DNA from: Symplocastrum torsivum CPER-KK1
GTDB taxonomy: Bacteria > Cyanobacteriota > Cyanobacteriia > Cyanobacteriales > Coleofasciculaceae
Direction of reading: 5' to 3'
Assembly (NCBI GenBank): GCA_019358875.1
Contig: JAHHIF010000024.1
Coordinates: 1-64,000 of the forward strand
Length of the DNA: 64,000 bases
Shown here: positions 36,905-46,115 of the stretch, piece by piece
Position numbering within the stretch: position 1 is the first letter of the stretch
Layout: each line of letters begins with the position of its first letter
Notes under the pieces: generated by a model
Databases searched by the model: none
Told to the model about the DNA's origin: nothing
What the model saw: the letters and a program-made list of their open reading frames with translations, nothing else
Translations under genes and position numbers: made by a program

Positions 36905-37211
36905 TACTCGTTCAAGAAAACGTTCTCACGACTTATACTCTCACCTTCTGTTGAGGTAGTAACGATTTCCTACTAATGAGGTAGGAACATTTCATCGTGA
37001 TTTCATTTTTGGGTGGAAAACTGGGTAGTAAGTGCAGCAGCGCTGCCTTGAAACTTGCGTTCTCTCCAGTTAATAGGCAACGCCTCACGCTAATGGGGGG
37101 GTTCTTCAATGGGATACGAAAACTTTTAGCTATGCCGTTTATGCAACTTGTTTCTTTACTGCCTTTCTTTTGACATTACTTTAGCTCCTTCGGTACTTAA
37201 GGACATTCCCA
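36905..37211. other. Intergenic region with two imperfect direct repeats
   Basis: GAGGTAGTAACGATTTC (36953-36969) and GAGGTAGGAACATTTC (36978-36993) are 16-17 bp imperfect direct repeats 25 bp apart, upstream of the integrase gene: candidate recombinase or operator sites. The remainder is the leader of the efflux operon, with no gene seen. This is also the probable right edge of the plasmid-like block. Confidence 0.45.
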
Positions 37212-38909
37212 ATGATGCGTCAGTCTGACCGTTCCCAACTCCCTGCGCCGCTTGGTTGCGTTTCTTTTGCACTCCTGAGCCTTATCCTCCTGACGACTCC
37301 CGTAGCTGTTTTAGCTCACGGCGGTCATGGTAACGAATTTCAACACACAGATGAAGCGAGTCAAGCGACTGGTTCTATTCAAGTTGATGCCGAAATCGCA
37401 AAACGGCTGGGAATTAAAGTTGAGCCAGTCAAACGCCAGCAGCTAGTGGTTGGGATTAAAACTACAGGTCAGATTGAAACCCTGCCCAGTAAAAAAGTCG
37501 AGGTGACTGCACCAATTCCAGGGAAAGTTGCTGAGCTATTGGTGGAACCTGGTGCTTCTGTGAGAGCAGGTCAACCTGTCGCTGTCCTAGCTGCACCGGA
37601 CTTAGTGGAACTGCGCGTCGAATCCCAGGAAAAACAAGCAGAGGCTCAAGCCGATTTACAGCAAGCTCAAGCGGACTTGAGACTAGCCGAACAAAATCTA
37701 GAGAGTCAACGTCAAATTGCCGCTGCTGAAATCGAACAAGCTCGCACTGAAGTTGAGGTAGCTCGCGAACAATATGACAAAGACCAAGGTTTGGTGAGTG
37801 CAGGAGCGCTGCCACGACGCCAGATGCTGGAATCGCGATCGCACCTGAGAGAAGGCGAGGCTCAACTCGTCAAGGCAGCGAGTAGCCGGGAAGTTCTGGA
37901 AGCAGAGAACCAACTCAAACGCGCCCAAGCTGCTGTTGAGGTAGCCCAGTCCCGTATCCGCCTGAGTGATACCGCCTATCAGACAAGGCTGCAACAATTG
38001 GGAACTCGTGCCAATGACAAAGGACTGGTGACGGTGACATCTCCCATCTCTGGCACAGTTAGCGATCGCGAAGTTACCCTCGGTCAAGCCTTCGAGGATG
38101 CGGGCGGCAAGCTGATGACGATTGTAAATGACAATCGTGTTTTTGCGACTGCGAATATCTACGAAAAAGATTTAGACAAAGTAAAGACGGGTCAACGGGT
38201 GAGTGTCAAGGTCAGTAGCTTGCCTAAGAGTACCTTCAGTGGACGGATTGCCATGATCGCTTCGGTGGTGGAAGGCGAAACGCGGGTGGTGCCAGTGAAA
38301 GCGGAACTCGACAACCCTGGCGGAGTACTCAAACCAGGGATGTTTGCCGAACTAGAAGTCCTAACAGATCGAACAGTGGCAGCTATCCTAGCCATTCCTA
38401 CTTCAGCCGTGGTTGAGGCGAACGGCAAGAAACAAGTCTATCTCCAAAATGGCAATGCCTATCAGCCTGTTGAAGTCACGTTAGGTCAAACGTCAGCAGA
38501 CATGGTTGAGGTGAAAACAGGTCTATTTGAGGGGGATTTGGTAGTTACCCAGCGTGCGCCTCAACTTTATGCTCAATCATTGCGAGGTGGTAGCAGTGCT
38601 AATGCCGACGATGCACATGATCAGGCTCCTGCACCCTCTCAGGCGACTGATTCTAACAAGAGGGGTTCTGAGCTTCCTTGGTGGTTGGTCATTCCTACTG
38701 GGGGTGCGATCGCTGTTGGCACTTTTTTGGCTGGAGCTTCGTGGGCTGCACGTCGAACTCAGCGTCGGCTGCTGTCCGTAGGCAACATGGAGTACAACGC
38801 CCTTAGCTATGAAACAGAGCCTCATCTCAACAACTCCAAGCAGCCGATCGCGTCTCATTCTAGCTCTCGTCTTGGGGAGCATGACGAGCCTCAAGAACCG
38901 CGCTCTTAA
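37212..38909 (+). CDS. RND efflux periplasmic adaptor (HlyD/CusB-like)
   Basis: Encodes 565 residues. Signal-anchor sequence at residues about 20-36 (FALLSLILLTTPVAVLA) followed by His-rich AHGGHGNEFQH. Lipoyl/barrel motifs (GKVAELLVEPGASVRAGQPV), a long coiled-coil hairpin (about 135-255) and the second barrel half (VTVTSPISGTVSDREVTLGQ) follow in the usual order. The C-terminus has an extra membrane segment (WWLVIPTGGAIAVGTFLAG, about 500) not typical for the family. It links the RND pump to the outer membrane. A pump gene follows 68 bp downstream. His-rich start and pump type point to metal ions. Confidence 0.85.
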   Translation: MMRQSDRSQLPAPLGCVSFALLSLILLTTPVAVLAHGGHGNEFQHTDEASQATGSIQVDAEIAKRLGIKVEPVKRQQLVVGIKTTGQIETLPSKKVEVTAPIPGKVAELLVEPGASVRAGQPVAVLAAPDLVELRVESQEKQAEAQADLQQAQADLRLAEQNLESQRQIAAAEIEQARTEVEVAREQYDKDQGLVSAGALPRRQMLESRSHLREGEAQLVKAASSREVLEAENQLKRAQAAVEVAQSRIRLSDTAYQTRLQQLGTRANDKGLVTVTSPISGTVSDREVTLGQAFEDAGGKLMTIVNDNRVFATANIYEKDLDKVKTGQRVSVKVSSLPKSTFSGRIAMIASVVEGETRVVPVKAELDNPGGVLKPGMFAELEVLTDRTVAAILAIPTSAVVEANGKKQVYLQNGNAYQPVEVTLGQTSADMVEVKTGLFEGDLVVTQRAPQLYAQSLRGGSSANADDAHDQAPAPSQATDSNKRGSELPWWLVIPTGGAIAVGTFLAGASWAARRTQRRLLSVGNMEYNALSYETEPHLNNSKQPIASHSSSRLGEHDEPQEPRS

Positions 38910-38977
38910 ACGAGTGATGAGTTTTGAATTAAAAAAGCTCCTTAACTCAAAAGTATATTTTTAGCTAATACTTAAAG

Positions 38978-41900
38978 ATGCTGAGCGCTATTATCAAATG
39001 GGCGATCGCTAAACGCTGGCTGGTCATCCTCGGTACAATTGTTGTTACCTTTTGGATATTTCGCACGATCATCCAGATGCCGCTGGATGTCTTCCCTAGC
39101 TTTGCCCCTCCCCAAGTTGAAATTCAAACCGAAGCCCCCGGACTTGCGCCAGAAGAATTGGAATCTCTGGTAACTTTACCGATTGAGAGTGCGATTAACG
39201 GGACACCAGGAGTGACAGCGGTACGCTCTTCTAGTGCTGCGGGGATTTCCGTTGTCAAAGTCATTTTTAACTGGGGAACCGATATTTATCAAGCTCGCCA
39301 GTTAGTAACAGAGCGACTACAGCAAGCGGCAAGTAAGCTTCCTGAAGGGGTGGAAACGCCACAAATTTCTCCGATTAGCTCCCCTGTCGGCACTGTACTC
39401 CAATATGCCTTCACCTCCCAAACAACGTCCCTAATGGAAGTGCGGCGTATTGTTGATTGGCAAGTAACCAATCGTCTTTTGGCTGTTCCTGGGGTTAGTC
39501 AAGTGGTAGCGTATGGCGGCGATATCCGCCAGTATCAAGTATTAGTTGATCCAGAGAAACTAAAAGCCTTTAATGTCTCTCTAGAAGACGTTGTGGAAGC
39601 ATCATCCGCTGCCAATGTTAATGCTCCGGGTGGCTATTTAATCACCCCTGACCGAGAAAAGCTAATCCGGGGTATTGGGCGGATTGAATCGATCGAAGAC
39701 TTACAGCAATCGGTAATTACGGCTCGCGATGGTAAGCCTGTCAACATAGCAGATGTCGCTGACGTACAAATTGGTGCAGAACTCAAACGCGGCGATGGCA
39801 GCTTTAACGGTCAAAAGGCAATTATCGTGATGATTAATAAACAGCCTCTTGCCGATACTCCCACTGTCACCCGTGCGATTGAAGCGGCAATGGAAGAGGT
39901 GAGAGCAGGCTTACCTAAAGATATAAAAGTTACTGCTACATTCCGTCAGGAAAACTACATCGATTCTTCTATTGAGAATGTGAGGGAGGCTTTAGTTGAA
40001 GGCAGCATTATTGTTGCCCTTATCCTTATCCCATTTTTGATGAATTGGCGAAACCTTGCTATTTGTCTAACGGCTCTTCCCTTGTCTTTGCTAATCGGAG
40101 TCCTACTCCTCAATTGGCTGGGACAAGGTTTGAATACGATGACTTTAGGAGGATTAGCAGTAGCCATTGGTTCAGCCGTTGATGATGCGATTGTAGACGC
40201 GGAGAATGTCTTCCGTTCTCTACGGGAAAATAAATATTCTCCCAACCCCCGTCCCGTTTTGGATGTTGTATTTGAAGGTTGCCAAGAGGTACGCGACTCA
40301 GTGTTCGGAGCCACCATCATTACAATCGTTGTCTTCTCCCCAATTTTCGCTTTGACTGGCGTAGAAGGTAGCATTTTTATTCCAATGGGGTTGGGCTATA
40401 TGGCGGCAGTTATTGCTTCTAGCGTGACGGCTTTAACAGTGACTCCGGCTTTATGCGCCATCTTACTACCTCACGGTCGCTTGCCAGAACGGGAACCTTG
40501 GGTAGCGAGATTTTTTAAGCGGCTTTATCATCCCCTTTTAACGTTTTCTCTGCGTTGTTCTGGAATCATCTTGAGCCTCGCTATTGCTAGTTTTGTGGCG
40601 GCAATTGTTATTGTTCCTTCGTTTGGACGGGTGTTTTTACCAGAGTTTCAGGAGCAAACTTTGGTGAATACCGTGCTGCTATATCCTGGTGTCTCTCTAG
40701 AGACTACCAATAGCGCTGGAGGAGCAATTCAAGAGGCACTTAAGGGTGACCCCAGATTTCCCTACGTGCAGTTGCGATCGGGACGTGCGCCAGGGGATGC
40801 TGATGCAGGGGGGGTCAATTTGGGGCATTTGGACATCGAGTTGAGCGAAGCCGGAATGGAAAACCGGGAGGAAACGATTGAGAAGCTACGGGAGGAATTT
40901 GCCAAATTACCAGGGGTTGCGCCTAATATTGGGGGGTTTATCTCTCACCGGATGGATGAAGTTTTGTCTGGAGTCAGAAGTGCGATCGCCGTTAAAATTT
41001 TCGGACCCGATTTAGAACAACTTCGCATCATTGGGCAACAAGTTAATGATGTGATGAAAACGGTTGAGGGAATCGTAGATTTACAACTCGAACCCCAAGT
41101 GCCAATTGAACAGATCCAAATCAAATTTGACCGAGCTGCTGCTTCTCGATATGGTCTTCAGGTCGGACAACTTTCTGAAATTATTGAAACAGCACTTAAT
41201 GGGCGAGTCGTGTCCCAAGTCTTAGAAAAGCAACAAACCTTCGACCTCGTGGTGTGGTTAAAGCCAGATGCTCGTCAAAATCTGGATGCCATTCGCAATT
41301 TACTAGTTGATACTCCAAACAATCAAAAAATTCCTTTAGCCCAAGTTGCAATAATTGATAATGGCACGGGTCCGAATACCATCAACCGCGAGAATGTTTC
41401 CCGATTGATTGTTGTGGCGGCTAATGCGAAGGGGAGAGATTTGCGTTCTGTTGTGAATGAAATTCAAGACAAAGTTAAGCAACAAGTGCAAGTTCCAGCT
41501 GGTTACTATATCCAGTATGCGGGACAATTTGAAGCCCAAGAACGAGCCACCCAGAATATGTTAATTTCCAGTGCCATAGCCTTTGTCGTCATTACAGTAA
41601 TCATGTACCTTTCTGTTAAATCTATTCCCTCTACCGCCGCGATCATGATTAATTTGCCTTTAGCTTTGGTAGGGGGAGTATTTTCGGTCGCTTTGACTGG
41701 AGGCATCGTTTCCATCGCCTCTCTAGTTGGCTTTATTACCTTGTTTGGGGTTGCCACCCGTAATGGACTGCTACTGGTGGACAATTACAATACTAAGTTT
41801 GCAGAAGGGATGCCCTTTAAAGAAGTTCTGATTTCTGGGTCGATGGAACGGCTCAACGCCATCCTGATGACGGCTTTCACCTCTGCACTGGGTTTAGCAC

Positions 41901-42103
41901 CCCTGGTAGTAGAGGGTGGACCAGGGAAGGAAATTCTGCAACCACTTTCTATAGTGGTGCTGGGTGGGTTGTTTACTTCTACAGCATTAACGCTAATGGT
42001 ATTACCAGCGTTGTACGCCAAGTTTGGGAAATTCTTAGTGCCTAAACAAATACCGTCAGTTTCTAACAATGGAAAGGTAGTCAAAGCCGTCTTTGAGAGG
42101 TAA
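38978..42103 (+). CDS. Heavy-metal RND efflux pump (CusA/CzcA family)
   Basis: Encodes 1041 residues with the classical RND layout: a first membrane helix (WLVILGTIVVTFWIF), a large periplasmic domain, TM2-6, a second periplasmic domain and TM7-12. Motif VDDAIVDAENVFR in TM4 and the MTAFTSALGLAPL segment are typical of HAE/HME pumps; the DAENV signature favours heavy-metal export (Cu/Ag or Co/Zn/Cd). The proton-motive force drives export from periplasm or cytoplasm. The substrate cannot be fixed from sequence alone, but the adjacent Cys/Met-rich protein favours Cu(I)/Ag(I). Start ATG is weakly preceded by a site; no upstream alternative. Confidence 0.85.
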   Translation: MLSAIIKWAIAKRWLVILGTIVVTFWIFRTIIQMPLDVFPSFAPPQVEIQTEAPGLAPEELESLVTLPIESAINGTPGVTAVRSSSAAGISVVKVIFNWGTDIYQARQLVTERLQQAASKLPEGVETPQISPISSPVGTVLQYAFTSQTTSLMEVRRIVDWQVTNRLLAVPGVSQVVAYGGDIRQYQVLVDPEKLKAFNVSLEDVVEASSAANVNAPGGYLITPDREKLIRGIGRIESIEDLQQSVITARDGKPVNIADVADVQIGAELKRGDGSFNGQKAIIVMINKQPLADTPTVTRAIEAAMEEVRAGLPKDIKVTATFRQENYIDSSIENVREALVEGSIIVALILIPFLMNWRNLAICLTALPLSLLIGVLLLNWLGQGLNTMTLGGLAVAIGSAVDDAIVDAENVFRSLRENKYSPNPRPVLDVVFEGCQEVRDSVFGATIITIVVFSPIFALTGVEGSIFIPMGLGYMAAVIASSVTALTVTPALCAILLPHGRLPEREPWVARFFKRLYHPLLTFSLRCSGIILSLAIASFVAAIVIVPSFGRVFLPEFQEQTLVNTVLLYPGVSLETTNSAGGAIQEALKGDPRFPYVQLRSGRAPGDADAGGVNLGHLDIELSEAGMENREETIEKLREEFAKLPGVAPNIGGFISHRMDEVLSGVRSAIAVKIFGPDLEQLRIIGQQVNDVMKTVEGIVDLQLEPQVPIEQIQIKFDRAAASRYGLQVGQLSEIIETALNGRVVSQVLEKQQTFDLVVWLKPDARQNLDAIRNLLVDTPNNQKIPLAQVAIIDNGTGPNTINRENVSRLIVVAANAKGRDLRSVVNEIQDKVKQQVQVPAGYYIQYAGQFEAQERATQNMLISSAIAFVVITVIMYLSVKSIPSTAAIMINLPLALVGGVFSVALTGGIVSIASLVGFITLFGVATRNGLLLVDNYNTKFAEGMPFKEVLISGSMERLNAILMTAFTSALGLAPLVVEGGPGKEILQPLSIVVLGGLFTSTALTLMVLPALYAKFGKFLVPKQIPSVSNNGKVVKAVFER

Positions 42104-42165
42104 TTGTCTTGCCCTCATTTGCCAGGATTTATGAGCAGGTTATGCAAATTTCTTGAATGACTGGC

Positions 42166-42197
42166 TTGACTCTCCACTTGACTAGAGAGTCTAGTAT
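42166..42197 (+). promoter_or_regulatory. MerR-type promoter/operator
   Basis: -35 TTGACT (42166-42171) and -10 TAGTAT (42192-42197) are separated by 20 bp, with the dyad GACTCTC (42168-42174) / GAGAGTC (42185-42191) between them. A dyad within an over-long spacer is the hallmark of MerR-family (CueR/ZntR/CadR-like) promoters. It lies about 50 bp before the Cys/Met-rich gene. No merR-like gene is in the window. Confidence 0.75.
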
Positions 42198-42249
42198 GGC
42201 TTTAGTTCGCTAAGAATTTGTAAATTCACACAAGCACGGAGAGTAAAAG

Positions 42250-42540
42250 ATGAGCCTGACTACACGAGCTAAAACAGTATTGAGTGGTGCGATCGCTTGT
42301 ATGGCATTGCTAACGTTGACAGCGAGTCCAACGCTAGCAGACACTCACAATGAGACCGTGACACCTACTACAGCCTCCAGTACCAATGAGGCAAAACTGG
42401 CTCAAGAGCAGACGGGCCAAACAACGGCGCAAACGAACCAGACGCCACAGCAACCAAACCAAACGGTATGTAGCTGTTGCAAAAACATGATGAACAATAT
42501 GCCGGGAATGATGGGTGGACAGAGCAATCAATCCAGATAG
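42250..42540 (+). CDS. Small secreted Cys/Met-rich protein, probable metal binding
   Basis: Encodes 96 residues with a clear signal peptide (MSLTTRAKTVLSGAIACMALL, cut near SPTLA-D). The mature part is Thr/Gln/Asn-rich and disordered. At the end stands VCSCCKNMMNNMPGMMGG: three Cys and five Met in 18 residues, a typical Cu(I)/Ag(I)-type ligand set. It probably acts as a periplasmic buffer or chaperone for the pump. It is controlled by the MerR-type promoter just upstream. No named family is recognised. Confidence 0.7.
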   Translation: MSLTTRAKTVLSGAIACMALLTLTASPTLADTHNETVTPTTASSTNEAKLAQEQTGQTTAQTNQTPQQPNQTVCSCCKNMMNNMPGMMGGQSNQSR

Positions 42541-42825
42541 GACTTTCTCCTTTTACCCTTTGAAATTTCATCCGGGTTTCATTTTCGGGTGTCACTCTAA
42601 GGAGAGTTGATGTGATTTAACGCTGTTGCTGAAAAGGATTGAAGGGGTATGAGTACAGAAAGTGAGCTTTGCTGCCCCCTAATGCGTGTAGATTCCCTTA
42701 TGAATTTTTAGCAGGGGGATAGGCTCGAATTACCAAACAGCGGCACCATCTCTGTTTTGAGTTAGTGCTGCTATTTTCTTATGGAAAAAGAAACTTGCAA
42801 TTGTTTAGTGTCAGGAACCAAAAGT

Positions 42826-43323
42826 ATGAAATCTCTCAAGTTTATGTTGATTGCTCTAGGCAGTGTGAGCCTGATTTTTCTGGGAGCTTGTGGTAACAAC
42901 AATCAAGCCACAAACTCAGATAGTAGCCCGACAACTACCCAACCCGCTGAATCAACAGTACAACCAACTGATGCCGCTAAAGCAGGATCGTCCAGTCATG
43001 CAGCCAAACCCCTAGCAGGCGGTCAAGTTGTTGAGTCAGGACCCTACCATTTGGAGTTTGTCCCTGAGAAAGAAGATAACGGAACTCATTTAGATTTTTA
43101 TTTGCAGAAAGGCGACAATCACGAAGCAATCCCTAATGCCAAAGTAACGGCTCAAGTTCAGCTACCTGATGGGACTCAAAAGACCCTTCCCCTTACCTAT
43201 GACGCTGAAGGGAAACACTACGCAGCTTTACTTCCCGGAAATGCATCGGGTCAGTATCAGGTAAAAGTCACTTCGGACATTGACGGACAAAAGGTAGATG
43301 GTCGTTTTAGTTTTAATCAATAA
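42826..43323 (+). CDS. Periplasmic lipoprotein of the efflux cluster
   Basis: The ATG at 42826 is chosen: AGGA about 10 nt upstream and a lipoprotein signal peptide directly after (LIFLGAC lipobox); an earlier ATG at 42781 would add 15 unlikely residues. About 165 residues. Mature part: Thr/Pro/Ser-rich linker, then a beta-sandwich-like domain (GPYHLEFVPEKEDNGTHLDF, then GQYQVKVTSDIDGQKVDGRF), similar in type to YtkA-like domains, which is inferred. Probable role in metal sensing or transfer. It lies 11 bp before the response-regulator gene, hence likely one operon. Confidence 0.7.
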   Translation: MKSLKFMLIALGSVSLIFLGACGNNNQATNSDSSPTTTQPAESTVQPTDAAKAGSSSHAAKPLAGGQVVESGPYHLEFVPEKEDNGTHLDFYLQKGDNHEAIPNAKVTAQVQLPDGTQKTLPLTYDAEGKHYAALLPGNASGQYQVKVTSDIDGQKVDGRFSFNQ

Positions 43324-43334
43324 CTATCGATTTT

Positions 43335-44036
43335 ATGAGAGTTTTGCTAGTCGAAGATGAGCCTGATTTGGGTGCGGCTATCAAGCGAGTTCTGAATCAG
43401 AACAAGTATGTCGTTGACTGGGTTCTTGATGGGACAGAAGCTTGGAACTTTCTCGATGACCAAGCAACCCAGTATACGCTGGCGATTTTCGATTGGTTAC
43501 TGCCAGGACTGTCAGGATTAGAGCTACTGCATAGACTGCGATCGCAGCACAGCCCTCTGCCAGTTTTGATGCTTACAGCCAAAGACCAAATGGAAGATAA
43601 GGTCGCTGGGCTAGATGCTGGCGCGGATGACTATCTGGTGAAACCGTTTGGGATGGCAGAACTGCTGGCACGTTTGCGGGCATTGCAGAGGCGATCGCCT
43701 CAACTCCAACCGCAACAGCTAACGGTTGGCACTCTTATTTTAGATTACGGTACCCGCACGGTTTGTTCTCAAAAGACCTTGAGTGAAAAGCAGATTATTT
43801 CCCTGACTACTAAGGAATTCCAACTGTTGGAGTACTTCATGAAGCACCCCAACCAGATTGTTACCAGTGACCAGATTCGGAATCAGCTTTGGGAAGTGAA
43901 TGCAGAAGCGATTAGTAATGTAGTGGCAGCTCAAGTGCGTTTGTTGCGTCGCAAACTGGCTTCTTTTGGTTGGTCGAACTTGATTGAAACGTTGCATGGT
44001 ATGGGATATCGCTTCAATCCAGATGCATCAAAATAA
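43335..44036 (+). CDS. rppA: OmpR-type response regulator, RppA-like
   Basis: Encodes 233 residues. Receiver domain with acidic pocket (VEDEP), phosphoacceptor Asp53 (AIFDWLLPG) and KPFG Lys near 105, then a winged-helix DNA-binding domain (LTTKEFQLLEYFMKHPNQIV, near 160-180, and VAAQVRLLRRKL). It is a transcription activator of the metal-response type: in Synechocystis the RppA/NrsR and CopR regulators control RND metal pumps. Its location beside a pump and next to the sensor kinase supports the same role. It overlaps the kinase gene by 14 nt. Confidence 0.8.
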   Translation: MRVLLVEDEPDLGAAIKRVLNQNKYVVDWVLDGTEAWNFLDDQATQYTLAIFDWLLPGLSGLELLHRLRSQHSPLPVLMLTAKDQMEDKVAGLDAGADDYLVKPFGMAELLARLRALQRRSPQLQPQQLTVGTLILDYGTRTVCSQKTLSEKQIISLTTKEFQLLEYFMKHPNQIVTSDQIRNQLWEVNAEAISNVVAAQVRLLRRKLASFGWSNLIETLHGMGYRFNPDASK

Positions 44037-45447
44037 ACTGTTTAACCGGACTCGCTGGCGATTGGCTCTTTGGTATGCAGGAGTCATGAGTTTTATATTG
44101 AGCGTGTCTGGACTCGGTGTCTACGAAGCGATCGCGCACGCCCATTGGGTAGCCTTAGACCGTGAGTTGGAGTCTGTAGCGGGGACGCTGCATGACAGTA
44201 TTGAACTGAAATTGAACCAACCCGGACGCTTAGAGCCAATTGTAGAGGAGCTTTTACCCAATCTTTGTCATCGAGGCGATAACTGTATGACACAGCCGTT
44301 GAGTTCCTCTCGCCATGTTCTCAGCGCCGTTAACCAAGGCAACTACTATGTCCGTTTCTTTGATAGTTCAGGACAGTTGATTGCCATCGCGGGTGTTCAT
44401 CCAGAGGGACTCCCCGAAGTATTAAACAAGGAACGCTGGCAAACTCTAGAAGATGGCAAAGGTAACGTTTATCACCAAATTTCTCTATCCCTGCATACTC
44501 GCTCCAATCGTGATTGGGGGTATTTTCAAGTAGGGCGGAGTCTTAAAGACTTCAACGACTACCTCAATAACGTGAAATGGATTTTGAAGTTGGGTAGCCC
44601 AACAACGTTGATTCTGGTAGGCATCTCCAGTTGGTGGTTAGCCGGGTTAGCGATGCAACCCATTTACAAATCCTACAGACAGATCCAACAGTTTACAGCG
44701 GATGCTGCCCACGAGCTTCGGACACCTCTAGCCGCAACACAGGCGACGGTAGAATCAGCACGCTCAATGCCTCAGTTGGATGAAAAAGAGGTGCAGGACA
44801 TACTCGATACGATAGGACGTCAGAATCGGCGACTGAATCAGCTAGTTGCCGATTTGCTGCTGTTGGCTCGTCTGGAGCAACAAGCCGTGCCAAGGCGATG
44901 TCAGATGAGTTGCCTGAATGATCTTGTCAGCGATTTAGTAGAGGAATTTGCCGCGTTGGCACTCTCTAAATCAGTGGCGCTGACTTCTTTGGTACAGACA
45001 CATAATCCACTGAACGTTGTGGGTGATGAAGAGCAACTTTATCGCCTAGTTTCTAACTTAATCGTTAATGCTATCCAATACACCCCTGCCGAGGGTCAGG
45101 TAACAGTTGTCTTAGATCGCAACGACCATCAAGCATTGATTCAAGTACGCGATACAGGCATTGGCATTGCGCCATCTGAGCAAACGCAGATTTTTGATCG
45201 CTTCTACCGAGTGAATAGCGATCGCTCTCGTGGCACAGGTGGGTCGGGATTGGGGCTTGCGATCGCAAAAGCACTTGTTCAAGCACACCAAGGTAGCATA
45301 CAAGTGCTGAGTGAATCGGGCAAAGGTAGTACGTTCACCATTCGATTACCCTTGGGAGTTACATCGCCTGAAAGCGATCGCTCTAGCTTTCAATTCAAAT
45401 GGCTGTATCGCCACCTATCCAAAAAGAAGTTTAGATTCAAAAGGTAG
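44023..45447 (+). CDS. rppB: Sensor histidine kinase, RppB-like
   Basis: The ATG at 44023 gives 474 residues (the frame is open from 43984, but that would overlap further). Membrane helices at about 10-35 and about 185-211 enclose a periplasmic sensor domain with LCHRGDNCMTQ, whose Cys-His-Cys-Met could bind metal. Then H-box AAHELRTPL (His about 230), N-box NLIVNAIQYTP, and G1/G2 boxes DTGIGIAP and GTGGSGLGLAI. It autophosphorylates and passes the phosphate to the RppA-like regulator. The N-terminal region matches the RppB pattern that I know (NKLFNRTRWRLALWYAGVM). Confidence 0.8.
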   Translation: MHQNKLFNRTRWRLALWYAGVMSFILSVSGLGVYEAIAHAHWVALDRELESVAGTLHDSIELKLNQPGRLEPIVEELLPNLCHRGDNCMTQPLSSSRHVLSAVNQGNYYVRFFDSSGQLIAIAGVHPEGLPEVLNKERWQTLEDGKGNVYHQISLSLHTRSNRDWGYFQVGRSLKDFNDYLNNVKWILKLGSPTTLILVGISSWWLAGLAMQPIYKSYRQIQQFTADAAHELRTPLAATQATVESARSMPQLDEKEVQDILDTIGRQNRRLNQLVADLLLLARLEQQAVPRRCQMSCLNDLVSDLVEEFAALALSKSVALTSLVQTHNPLNVVGDEEQLYRLVSNLIVNAIQYTPAEGQVTVVLDRNDHQALIQVRDTGIGIAPSEQTQIFDRFYRVNSDRSRGTGGSGLGLAIAKALVQAHQGSIQVLSESGKGSTFTIRLPLGVTSPESDRSSFQFKWLYRHLSKKKFRFKR

Positions 45448-45470
45448 AGCCGTCAATTTAATCTCTCAAA

Positions 45471-45641
45471 AACGGAGGATTGCGGTACATTGGCAACCCG
45501 AAGCGACCTACTATCAGTGTCTACCACTTTGTCAAGGGTGAGTATCTGGTGACACAGTTCAGGGAAGGTGAGACAATCTCGTCACCCTCGTTCCCTGAGT
45601 TGAACTTGACGGTCGGGCAGGTTTTCCGGGCTGGGGAGTAA
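45471..45641 (+). pseudogene. 3' remnant of Uma2-family nuclease gene
   Basis: Open codons from 45462 read GGLRYIGNPKRPTISVYHFV followed by KGEYLVTQF, SPSFPELNLTVGQVF and a stop at 45639-45641, the usual C-terminal part of Uma2 (PD-(D/E)XK) proteins. The upstream part is missing and there is no start codon in frame. Uma2 genes are abundant and often decayed in filamentous cyanobacteria. Confidence 0.7.
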
Positions 45642-45841
45642 CCTGGAGCGCTTAAGTTCCATTTGAACCCCCGAACAATTTGTCCTTTTTCACTCTGATT
45701 CTTTCGTACCCTCGCACCCCAGGCAAGATTGTCTGAATTAGAGAGATGTTTATCTGGGACACAAAAATCACGGGACTGAAGCTATTTCACTGATGTTATT
45801 TCGCCAAAATTATCAATGGTGACGTATTTCACACTAACTAA

Positions 45842-46046
45842 TACCGATAATCTCACAGTACGCAACCTAGGACAATGGCTCTAATGACGTTATATCGTTG
45901 ATAGGGCTAATTCCGAAAAAACAACTTATCGAGTACCGATTTTTCCGAGGTTATTGAGAACTAACCCAGAACTATTGAGATTGAATGATTTATCTTGCTA
46001 ATAGTGTTGCTCAGGCTAATGTTCACCCACCAAAAGCGCTCGCATC
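45842..46046. repeat. Dispersed intergenic repeat, copy B (about 205 bp)
   Basis: Partner of 3581-3785 in the same orientation, with many matching blocks and scattered substitutions. It ends 70 bp beyond the 3' end of the hetZ-like gene. Together with the Uma2 remnant it accounts for most of 45448-46115. Confidence 0.75.
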
Positions 46047-46115
46047 CGAGCAGACACGACATTAGTGTCGCCGTTCGCCCCACAACTAACCTCTATTACT
46101 TTATAAATCGGGGAA

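Noticed and set aside
45311..45541. Plus-strand ORF following the kinase
   Set aside because: Out of frame with the kinase end; the Uma2 remnant in another frame explains the protein-like sequence.
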